A stretch of 6,494 bases of DNA. Source: Rhizobium sp. Q54. Lineage in GTDB: Bacteria > Pseudomonadota > Alphaproteobacteria > SMXS01. Where the stretch lies: the NCBI GenBank assembly GCA_945872035.1, contig CAMBYA010000141.1:1-6494 (forward strand), read 5' to 3'. Made by a program: the position numbers and the translations under genes. Under the pieces are notes generated by a model, which did not search any database, was not told the origin of the DNA, and saw only the letters and a list, made by a program, of their open reading frames with translations. Shown here one piece after another: positions 1-5,016 of this stretch (its first letter is position 1; each line of letters opens with the position of its first letter).

Positions 1-315
1 ACCCGGGGTCCGTCAGACGGTGCGGGCCGCGACGTGCTGTTCGCCCTGTCGCCCGCCGTGGTGAGGGACGGCACGCCCGAGCCCGCGCCGATAACCCTGG
101 AGCGCTCCCACGAGGACGATGGCATGGGCGCCTACCGCGTGACCATCGAGCCCGCCCGGCGCGGCGGCGCGCTGGTGACGCTGACCTTCGAGGAGCCGGA
201 GCAGCAGGGCTTCATGGCCAAGGTTTTCGCCCTGCTGTCCCATGGCGAGGACGAACGGCGCGCCGCCGACATGGTTGCGGCGCTGCGGGCCCACATGCGC
301 AAGGCCAAGAGCTAA
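1..315 (+). CDS. C-terminal part of an unrecognised protein (5' end outside window)
   Basis: The frame is open from the first base and ends with TAA at 313-315, giving 104 residues. A GTG at 34 could start a 93-residue protein, but no convincing ribosome binding site precedes it, so I read this as the tail of a longer gene. The visible part is hydrophilic. It has a beta-rich stretch (YRVTIEPARRGGALVTLTFEEP, split here as YRVTIEPARR and GALVTLTFEEP) followed by an alpha-helical, Arg/Ala-rich end (DERRAADMVAALRAHMRK). No signal peptide, membrane segment or catalytic motif is visible. The strand-then-helix ending faintly recalls the end of PilZ-type domains attached to glycosyltransferases, but this is a guess and I assign no function. 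Its last four bases overlap the end of the convergent recombinase gene. Confidence 0.5.
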   Translation, partial: TRGPSDGAGRDVLFALSPAVVRDGTPEPAPITLERSHEDDGMGAYRVTIEPARRGGALVTLTFEEPEQQGFMAKVFALLSHGEDERRAADMVAALRAHMRKAKS

Positions 316-965
316 CCTACCCTGTCCAGCACCCGCTTCACCGACGTCGGCGTCCAGCGGCCGCGCCGCGCGGTGGGCACGCCGCGTGCGTTCAGCGTCT
401 CGGCGATGGCGGCCAGGGTCAGCCCCTGGTCGGCGAGCGGCCCGATGATGCTGATGAGCTGGGCGGCGCGGGCGTCGGCACGGTCGCGGATCGCCTGCAC
501 CGCCGCGGCCTGCCCGGCGCCGGGCACCAGATGATGGCGCGCGTTACGGTCCCATTGCCCGGCGCGTTCGACCCGGGCGCGTAGCGCGGCCGTGGTCCGC
601 CGGCTGGCGAGGCCCGATTCCAGCTCGGCCACCTGAGCCATCATCTGCAGCATGAAGCGGCCGCCGGCGCCGTCGGGCACCGGGAAGTCGCAGAACGACA
701 CCAGCACGCCCGCGTCGGCCAGGGTCCGCAGGAAATGCCGGTCGCGGCTGAGCCCGTCCATGGTGGCGACGAGCAGGCTCGCCTTGTGCTCGCGGCAGGC
801 GCCGAGCGCCCGCATCAGCTCGGGACGGTCGCCCTTGCGGCCGCTCTCGGTTTCGGTGAATTCCAGCGCGGCGTCGCCGCCCAGCTTGCGGCAGACCGCC
901 TCGCGCTGGGCCACCAGGTCGAGATGGCGCCGGTCCGAGCGGCGATAATAGGCGACGAACTTCAT
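312..965 (-). CDS. Small serine recombinase / resolvase-like protein with altered active site
   Basis: 217 residues. The N-terminal half is a resolvase/invertase catalytic domain. MKFVAYYRRS places Arg8 and the nucleophile Ser10 exactly as in gamma-delta resolvase, followed by AQREAV, then ESGRKGDRPEL (the conserved DR near residue 46), and LLVATMDGLSRD where the family has LDRLxR. Gln/Glu helix residues (MMAQVAELESGLASRRT) match the long E-helix entry. The C-terminal part (LTLAAIAETLNARGVPTARRG, RWTPTSVKRVLDR) matches the DNA-binding end of alphaproteobacterial 'recombinase family' proteins. The ATG at 965 is chosen because MKFVAYYR is the family N-terminus, though its ribosome binding site is weak. 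Two oddities: the second Arg of the DR-L-x-R motif is Gly71 (codon GGG, one base from CGG), and the loop after Ser10 is shorter than the usual ST-x-x-Q region. It may be a recombinase with low activity, or a DNA-binding remnant. The family is secure; activity is uncertain. Confidence 0.87.
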   Translation of the reverse strand: MKFVAYYRRSDRRHLDLVAQREAVCRKLGGDAALEFTETESGRKGDRPELMRALGACREHKASLLVATMDGLSRDRHFLRTLADAGVLVSFCDFPVPDGAGGRFMLQMMAQVAELESGLASRRTTAALRARVERAGQWDRNARHHLVPGAGQAAAVQAIRDRADARAAQLISIIGPLADQGLTLAAIAETLNARGVPTARRGRWTPTSVKRVLDRVG

Positions 966-999
966 TCGATGGCATCCGAGGGTTCTTCCCCAAGGCCTT

Positions 1000-1028
1000 A
1001 TATTACCAAGCCTTTGCGGATTTATCAA
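1000..1028 (-). promoter_or_regulatory. Candidate sigma70-type promoter of the recombinase gene
   Basis: On the minus strand TTGATA (1028-1023) is followed after exactly 17 bases by TAATAT (1005-1000). These match the -35 consensus at 5 of 6 and the -10 consensus at 4 of 6 positions. Transcription would start near 993, about 28 bases before the ATG at 965. The -35 lies inside the left arm of an inverted repeat, and imperfect direct repeats AAGGCTTGG / AAGGCCTTGG flank the -10, so repression by a bound protein is plausible. This is inferred from sequence alone, and the AT-rich context raises the chance of a coincidental match. Confidence 0.45.
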
Positions 1029-1061
1029 TTTTCCGTTAGATATATTGCGACGAATTGATAA
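1022..1061. repeat. 9-bp perfect inverted repeat in AT-rich island upstream of recombinase
   Basis: TTATCAATT at 1022-1030 is the exact reverse complement of AATTGATAA at 1053-1061, with a 22-base spacer. The centres are 31 bases apart, close to three DNA helical turns. The island at 991-1067 is about 38% GC by hand count, far below its neighbours. The left arm contains the recombinase's candidate -35 box. Known resolvases bind inverted half-sites next to their own genes, so an operator or recombination site is possible. An ordinary repressor site is the simpler alternative. Confidence 0.7.
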
Positions 1062-1067
1062 TAGCCG

Positions 1068-1766
1068 TCAGACGACGCCGGGGGGCGGGAACCGCGCATC
1101 CAGCATGAAGCGGAGCGCCTCGACCGAATCCACCACCCGGTCGGCGCCCGCCGCATAGAGCTTGACCGGCGGGTTGTAGCCCCACGAGACGCCGACGGCG
1201 GTGACGCCGGCCGCCTTGGCCATGACCATGTCGAAGGTGCTGTCGCCGATCATCACCGTGTCGGACGGCGCCGCGCCGGTCGCCTGCATGGCGTTCAGGA
1301 TCATGCCGGGATCGGGCTTCGGCGGGGCGTTGTCGGGCGTCTGGACGGTGCGGAACAGGCCGTGCCAGCCGAAATTGCTGACCAGCTCGCCGACGCTGGT
1401 CATCTGGTGGCCGGTGGCGAGGGCCAGCGCCATGTCGCCGCGCGCGGTCAGCCGGTCGAGCAGCCCCTTGATGCCGGGGAACAGCGCCTCGCGGTATTGG
1501 GGGTCGTTGCGCAGCACCGGCATGAACCGGCGGTAGGTGTCGACCATGGCGTCGACGGGCGCGCCGGGACCGGCGAGCTGCTCGACCCACTCGCGCAGGG
1601 ACAGGCCGATCAGCGACAGCCCCTGCCGGGCGGACGGCGGCGTCAGCCCATGGGCGAAGAAGGTGCGGCGCTGGGTCTCGACGATGAAGGCGCGGCTGTC
1701 GACCAGCGTGCCGTCCACGTCGAAGATGACGAGCTTCGTTCTGCCATGCGGCGATGTGTCAGGCAT
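1068..1766 (-). CDS. HAD-superfamily hydrolase, phosphoglycolate-phosphatase-like
   Basis: 232 residues, a cytoplasmic phosphatase of the haloacid-dehalogenase subfamily IA. All four motifs are present: motif I FDVDGTLVDS with nucleophile Asp16 and acid/base Asp18; motif II Thr118 in LALATGH; motif III Lys150 in PPKPDP; motif IV MIGDSTFDMVMAKAAG with Asp175 and Asp179 for magnesium. The helical cap (roughly residues 25-95) has the usual length for Gph/PGMB-type enzymes. Substrate cannot be read from sequence; phosphoglycolate, a sugar phosphate or a nucleotide are all possible. I prefer ATG at 1766 over GTG at 1772, because AAGGGG ends 5 bases before the ATG but directly abuts the GTG. The gene lies 55 bases after the alpha/beta-hydrolase on the same strand and may share its transcript, although a hairpin lies between them. 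Confidence 0.9.
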   Translation of the reverse strand: MPDTSPHGRTKLVIFDVDGTLVDSRAFIVETQRRTFFAHGLTPPSARQGLSLIGLSLREWVEQLAGPGAPVDAMVDTYRRFMPVLRNDPQYREALFPGIKGLLDRLTARGDMALALATGHQMTSVGELVSNFGWHGLFRTVQTPDNAPPKPDPGMILNAMQATGAAPSDTVMIGDSTFDMVMAKAAGVTAVGVSWGYNPPVKLYAAGADRVVDSVEALRFMLDARFPPPGVV

Positions 1767-1775
1767 GCGCACCCC

Positions 1776-1797
1776 TTGCCGGAAATCCTACCGGCAA
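1776..1797 (-). other. Hairpin just upstream of the HAD gene ribosome binding site
   Basis: TTGCCGG (1776-1782) and CCGGCAA (1791-1797) form a perfect 7-bp stem with an 8-base loop. In the minus-strand RNA the 3' arm runs into the AAGGGG ribosome binding site, sharing its two A bases. There is no U-tract, so it does not look like an intrinsic terminator. It could limit read-through, stabilise an RNA end or mask translation initiation. The structure is seen; the function is inferred. Confidence 0.45.
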
Positions 1798-1821
1798 TCG
1801 GGGGCCGATGCTAACGGATGA

Positions 1822-2514
1822 TCAGGCGGCCAGCCATTCGGCCAGCGCGCGGTGGACCTGCGGGTTGCGGCAGATGGTGACGTGGCCGCCTTCGACCTCG
1901 ACATGGTGGGCGTGGTCGTCGGCGCCCTGGCAGGTTTCCCAGGCGATCAGGCCGTCGTCCTTGGTGTAGACGGCCATCACCGGCATCCGCAGCGGCCTGG
2001 CGTAGTCCCGCGGGCTGACGTCCTTGCTGTAGAACGGCGACAGCACGCGGATCAGCGGCTCCAGGTTCGAGGCGGTGGGGAAGCGCACCGGGCTGACCAC
2101 GGTGGCCAGCTTGCGGACCAGGTCCGGATGCTCGTGGGCGAGGTGGCGGGCCAGGATGCCGCCCATGCTGACGCCGATGACGCTGACCGGGCCGCCTTCG
2201 AGCCGGGCCAGCCGTTCCAGCCGCTTGCGCAGGCCGGTGAGCGCCCCCGGGGTCGGTCCCAGATTGAAGCCCATGTGCCAGCCTTCGACCTTGTAGCCGC
2301 AGTCGCCCAGGAACCGGCGCAGGTCGAAGGTGAAGGCGTCGGTGGTGAGCAGGCCGGGAATGACCAGGACGGTGTGGCCGTCGCCGCGCGGCAGGTCGTC
2401 GACCAGCGCGCTCTCGGGCCGGTAGGTCAGCGCCGATTTGAACTCGCGGTGAAGATCGCCGTATGAAGGCGACTGCAGACTTCCCGAATTGTCGAAAACG
2501 CCGTCCAGATCCAT
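1822..2514 (-). CDS. Alpha/beta-hydrolase fold protein (esterase/lipase-like)
   Basis: 230 residues with a complete hydrolase triad: nucleophile Ser116 in GVSMGG (GxSxG elbow), an acid in YTKDDG (Asp186 or Asp187) and His211 in EGGH. The HTVLVIPGLLTTDAF stretch near residue 47 supplies the oxyanion-hole region after the first core strand. The N-terminal 45 residues are hydrophilic, and no signal peptide or membrane segment is seen, so it is probably cytoplasmic. Substrate is unknown. The GHMGFNLG-type segment (GWHMGFNLGPTPG) and large loops fit proteins annotated simply as alpha/beta-hydrolase in alphaproteobacteria. ATG at 2514 is chosen because AGGAG lies 8 bases upstream; the frame could extend to 2589, but that extension crosses the palindrome and lacks such support. 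It is separated from gshB by 193 bases, so it probably has its own promoter. Confidence 0.88.
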   Translation of the reverse strand: MDLDGVFDNSGSLQSPSYGDLHREFKSALTYRPESALVDDLPRGDGHTVLVIPGLLTTDAFTFDLRRFLGDCGYKVEGWHMGFNLGPTPGALTGLRKRLERLARLEGGPVSVIGVSMGGILARHLAHEHPDLVRKLATVVSPVRFPTASNLEPLIRVLSPFYSKDVSPRDYARPLRMPVMAVYTKDDGLIAWETCQGADDHAHHVEVEGGHVTICRNPQVHRALAEWLAA

Positions 2515-2520
2515 GGGCCT

Positions 2521-2534
2521 CGCTCCTAGGAGCG
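2521..2534. repeat. 14-bp perfect palindrome over the hydrolase ribosome binding site
   Basis: CGCTCCTAGGAGCG reads the same on both strands. On the minus strand its right half contains the AGGAG ribosome binding site of the hydrolase gene (ATG at 2514). It is a good shape for a dimeric regulator's operator, and at RNA level it could sequester the ribosome binding site in a partial hairpin. Function is inferred. Confidence 0.55.
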
Positions 2535-2536
2535 TG

Positions 2537-2565
2537 GATATTGGATGCGTTTCATCAAATGGCAA
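2537..2565 (-). promoter_or_regulatory. Weak candidate promoter of the alpha/beta-hydrolase gene
   Basis: On the minus strand TTGCCA (2565-2560) is followed after 17 bases by AATATC (2542-2537), a fair -35 with a poor -10 (3 of 6). The predicted start near 2530 would fall inside the 14-bp palindrome. The 193-base gap after gshB makes a promoter here likely, but this exact assignment is tentative. Confidence 0.25.
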
Positions 2566-2650
2566 CAATTCCGTGCGTCGTTTTTTCACGCCTGCCCTCC
2601 GGCCGGTTCCGGCGCGGTCATGCTAGCGCTAAATCATTGCAATTCCGTGC
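2566..2650. repeat. Pair of 11-bp direct repeats in the gshB-hydrolase gap
   Basis: CAATTCCGTGC occurs at 2566-2576 and again at 2640-2650, 74 bases apart in the same orientation. Both copies lie upstream of the hydrolase gene. An exact 11-bp repeat is unlikely by chance in a gap this short, so regulator sites or a decayed duplication are possible. The rest of the gap (2590-2707) shows no gene and no clear terminator for gshB. Confidence 0.5.
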
Positions 2651-2707
2651 CGGATTGCCGGGGCTACCGAATCGGCGTCGCCGTGCCGTCGAGGTGCCGG
2701 GCGAGAA

Positions 2708-3655
2708 CTACATCCGCACCCGCCGGGCCTCGATCGCGTCCCATACCAAGCCGGCGATGTTGGCGTTGTCGAAGCGGTCGATTTCCTGGATGCCGGTGGG
2801 GGAGGTGACGTTGATCTCGGTCAGGTAGTCGCCGATGACGTCGATGCCGACGAAGATCAGGCCGCGCTCGGCCAGCGCCGGGCCGATGGCCTCGCAGATT
2901 TCCTTCTCTCGCCTCGTCAGCGCCGACTTCTCGGCGCGGCCGCCCACATGCATGTTGGAGCGCGCCTCGCCCTGCGCCGGGACCCGGTTGATGGCGCCCA
3001 CGGCGCGGCCGTCGACGATGATGATGCGCTTGTCGCCCTGGCGCACCTCGGGCACGTAGCGCTGCACCACGATGGGCTCGCGGTAGAACTGGGTGAACAT
3101 CTCGAACAGCGAATTGAAGTTCTCGTCCTCGGGCTTGACCCGGAACACGCCGGCGCCGCCATTGCCGAACAGCGGCTTCATGATGATGTCCTGGTGCTCG
3201 CGGCGGAACTCCTCGATGTCGCGCTTGGCGGCGCTGATCAGGGTCGGCGGCATCAGGTCGGGGAAGCGGGTGACGAACAGCTTCTCGGGCGCATTGCGCA
3301 CATGGTGCGGGTCGTTCACCACCAGCGTCTTGGGGTGGACGTGCTCGAGCAGGTGGGTGGTGGTGATGTAGCCCATGTCGAAGGGCGGGTCCTGGCGCAG
3401 CAGCACCACGTCGAAGGTGGCCAGGTCGATGGTCTCGCCCGCGCCCAGGGTGAAATGGTTGCCGTGCTCGCGCCGCACCTCCAGCGGGTGGGCGAAGGCG
3501 ACGACGCGGCCGTGGACGAAGCTCAGGTCGCGGGGCAGGTAGTAGTAGAGGCCGTGGCCGCGCCGCTGGGCCTCGAGCGCCAGCGCGAAGGTGCTGTCGC
3601 CGTTGATGTTGATGCCGGCGATCGGGTCCATCTGGATGGCGACGGCAAGACTCAT
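2708..3655 (-). CDS. gshB: Glutathione synthetase
   Basis: 315 residues, full length for bacterial GshB (E. coli about 316). The enzyme joins gamma-glutamylcysteine and glycine using ATP to make glutathione in the cytoplasm. Family signatures run in order: QMDPI (8-12), INGDSTFAL (17-25), [10 protein letters not shown] (85-94) in the N-terminal domain; then the ATP-grasp domain with [15 protein letters not shown] (159-173, glycine-rich nucleotide loop), RIIIVDG (210-216) and the metal- and substrate-binding [13 protein letters not shown] (280-292). The start at 3655 gives the canonical N-terminus; GGAG lies about 11 bases upstream. It follows yraN by 43 bases on the same strand, with a hairpin between, suggesting a shared transcript from rsmI. 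No gamma-glutamylcysteine ligase gene is present in the window. No truncation or missing key residue is seen. Confidence 0.98.
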   Translation of the reverse strand: MSLAVAIQMDPIAGININGDSTFALALEAQRRGHGLYYYLPRDLSFVHGRVVAFAHPLEVRREHGNHFTLGAGETIDLATFDVVLLRQDPPFDMGYITTTHLLEHVHPKTLVVNDPHHVRNAPEKLFVTRFPDLMPPTLISAAKRDIEEFRREHQDIIMKPLFGNGGAGVFRVKPEDENFNSLFEMFTQFYREPIVVQRYVPEVRQGDKRIIIVDGRAVGAINRVPAQGEARSNMHVGGRAEKSALTRREKEICEAIGPALAERGLIFVGIDVIGDYLTEINVTSPTGIQEIDRFDNANIAGLVWDAIEARRVRM

Positions 3656-3676
3656 TTCAGCAAACTCCGTTTTACC

Positions 3677-3694
3677 CGGGACGTGAACGTCCCG
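3677..3694 (-). other. Intercistronic GC-rich hairpin between yraN and gshB
   Basis: CGGGACGT (3677-3684) and ACGTCCCG (3687-3694) are perfect 8-bp inverted arms around two bases; as RNA this gives a 7-bp stem with a UUCA tetraloop on the minus strand. It fills much of the 43-base yraN-gshB gap. No U-tract follows in the transcribed direction (GGTAAAAC), so full termination is unlikely. An RNA processing or stability element is plausible. Confidence 0.5.
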
Positions 3695-3698
3695 TTAG

Positions 3699-4070
3699 CT
3701 AGTCGTATCCCCAGGCGCCCGGACTATGGGTCGGCCAGCTTCGGGGTGCAATCGTCATGATGTCGAAGCGCATGTCCAGCGCCGCCAGCGCCGGATGGGC
3801 GGCGATATAGACCTCGGCGGCGCGCCGCACCCGGCGCTGCTGCTTCGGTGAAACCGCCTCGATGCCGGCGCCGTGGGTGGCGCGGGCCTTGACCTCGACG
3901 AACACCAGCAGCCGGCCGCGCCGGGCGACGATGTCGGCCTCGCCCACCGGCGTCTTCCAGTTGCGCGCGAGGATGCGGTAGCCCTTCAGCCGCAGCAGCC
4001 AGCAGCACAGGGTCTCGGCGGTGCGGCCCGACCGGAACGCGCGCCTGCGCTGTGCCGTGGTCCTCGCCAT
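3699..4070 (-). CDS. yraN: YraN / UPF0102 family protein, restriction-endonuclease-like fold
   Basis: 123 residues, normal length for UPF0102. The core GRTAE (Glu19), LKGYRILARNW, GEADIVARRG (Glu44, Asp46) and LLVFVEVKARA (Glu59, Lys61) spells the D-ExK arrangement of a PD-(D/E)XK nuclease fold. VSPKQQRRVRRAAEVYI and MRFDIMTI complete the family pattern. The cellular role is not well established; the fold suggests a DNA or RNA repair or processing nuclease, which is inference. Its ATG overlaps the rsmI TGA by one base (TGATG on the minus strand), so translation is probably coupled. In many proteobacteria yraN lies beside rsmI and the lpoA gene, and the same neighbourhood is kept here. The N-terminus is basic (TAQRRRAFRSGR). 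Confidence 0.95.
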   Translation of the reverse strand: MARTTAQRRRAFRSGRTAETLCCWLLRLKGYRILARNWKTPVGEADIVARRGRLLVFVEVKARATHGAGIEAVSPKQQRRVRRAAEVYIAAHPALAALDMRFDIMTIAPRSWPTHSPGAWGYD

Positions 4071-4969
4071 CAGTTGTTTTTCGCGGAGTCCGCATCGTCA
4101 GGCGATGCGGTGGCCTGCGACAGCTCGACGGCGCGGGCATAGACCTGCCGCCGCGGCAGCTTGAGCATGAAGGCGACGGCGCTGGACGCCTCCTTCACCG
4201 ACAGGTCGCGCAGGGCGCTGCGCAGCGCCGCGTCCAGGTCGGCGGCGTCGGGATCGGCCTCGTCGGGCGGGCCGATCACCAGCACCACCTCGCCGCGCGG
4301 CGGGCCGTCCTTGTGATAGCGTGCCGCCAGCTCGGCGGCGGTGCCGCGCACCGCCTCCTCGAAATGCTTGGTCAGCTCGCGGGCGACGACGACGGGCCGG
4401 CCGGGCGCGATGGCCGCCAGGTCGGCCAGCGACGCGGGCAGCCGGCGGGCGGATTCGAACACCACGATGGTGCCGGGAAGCCGCAGCGCCTCGTTGAGGG
4501 CGTTCTGGCGCGCCACCTGCTTTTCCGGCAGGAAGCCGCCGAAGCTGAACCGGTCGGTCGGCAGGCCGGCGAGGCACAGCGCCGCCAGCACCGACGACGG
4601 GCCGGGGATCGGCACCACGTCGACGCCCTCGGCGATGGCCGCGCGCACCAGCTTGAAGCCGGGGTCGGAGACCAGCGGCGTGCCCGCGTCGCTGGCCAGC
4701 GCCACCGCCTCGCCCGCCTTCATGCGGTCGATCAGCCGCTGGCGGTCGGCCTCGCTGCTGTGGTCGTCGTAGCGCGACAGGGGCGTCGTGATGTCGTAGC
4801 GGTCGAGCAGGCGGCGGGTAATCCTTGTGTCCTCGCAGGCGACGACGCTGGCCGACCGCAGCACGTCGAGCGCCCGCAGGGTGACGTCGCGCAGATTGCC
4901 GATGGGAGTCGCGACCAGGTAAAGACCGGGCGTCAGTTTGACTTGGCCCTCCGGGGCTTCCATAGTCAT
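4070..4969 (-). CDS. rsmI: 16S rRNA (cytidine-1402-2'-O)-methyltransferase RsmI
   Basis: 299 residues. RsmI uses S-adenosylmethionine to methylate the 2'-OH of C1402 in the ribosomal decoding centre. The tetrapyrrole-methylase-type fold is clear: LYLVATPIGNLRDVTLRAL (17-35), ACEDTR (44-49), SDAGTPLVSDPG (93-104), PIPGPSSVLAAL (120-131), FGGFLPEK (143-150), ARELTK (196-201) and RGEVVLVIGP (225-234). A C-terminal helical extension (about 240-299) resembles the small extra domain of family members. ATG at 4969 is favoured over 4963 because AGGAA lies 6 bases upstream. It is the first gene of the rsmI-yraN-gshB transcript and diverges from the LpoA-like gene across only 47 bases. An ordinary, intact housekeeping gene. 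Confidence 0.98.
   Translation of the reverse strand: MTMEAPEGQVKLTPGLYLVATPIGNLRDVTLRALDVLRSASVVACEDTRITRRLLDRYDITTPLSRYDDHSSEADRQRLIDRMKAGEAVALASDAGTPLVSDPGFKLVRAAIAEGVDVVPIPGPSSVLAALCLAGLPTDRFSFGGFLPEKQVARQNALNEALRLPGTIVVFESARRLPASLADLAAIAPGRPVVVARELTKHFEEAVRGTAAELAARYHKDGPPRGEVVLVIGPPDEADPDAADLDAALRSALRDLSVKEASSAVAFMLKLPRRQVYARAVELSQATASPDDADSAKNN
4938..4966 (+). promoter_or_regulatory. Candidate promoter of the LpoA-like gene, inside the start of rsmI
   Basis: TTGACT (4938-4943) is followed after exactly 17 bases by CATAGT (4961-4966), matching -35 at 5 of 6 and -10 at 4 of 6. Transcription would begin near 4973, leaving a leader of about 44 bases before ATG 5017. The -10 covers rsmI codons 2-3, so transcription of the two divergent genes could interfere. 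No equally good promoter for rsmI is visible in the 47-base gap. Confidence 0.4.
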
Positions 4970-5016
4970 GACGTATTCCTGCTCAGCCCAAGCCTGTCCG
5001 ACGCGAGCCCGCCTGC

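Noticed and set aside
966..1028. Longer recombinase starting at TTG 1028
   Set aside because: The extra 21 residues do not resemble the family, and the TTG coincides with the candidate -35 box; MKFVAYYR at 965 is the family N-terminus.
2515..2589. Hydrolase start at 2589 with 25 extra residues
   Set aside because: AGGAG is well placed for ATG 2514, and the extension crosses the palindrome without adding any recognised domain element.
2580..2600. Run of six T at 2581-2586 as a terminator
   Set aside because: It is a T-run only on the plus strand, where no gene ends nearby, and no stable stem precedes it.
2948..3760. Long open frame on the plus strand opposite gshB
   Set aside because: Val/Ala/Asp/His-rich translation typical of antisense to GC-rich coding DNA; gshB accounts for the whole region.
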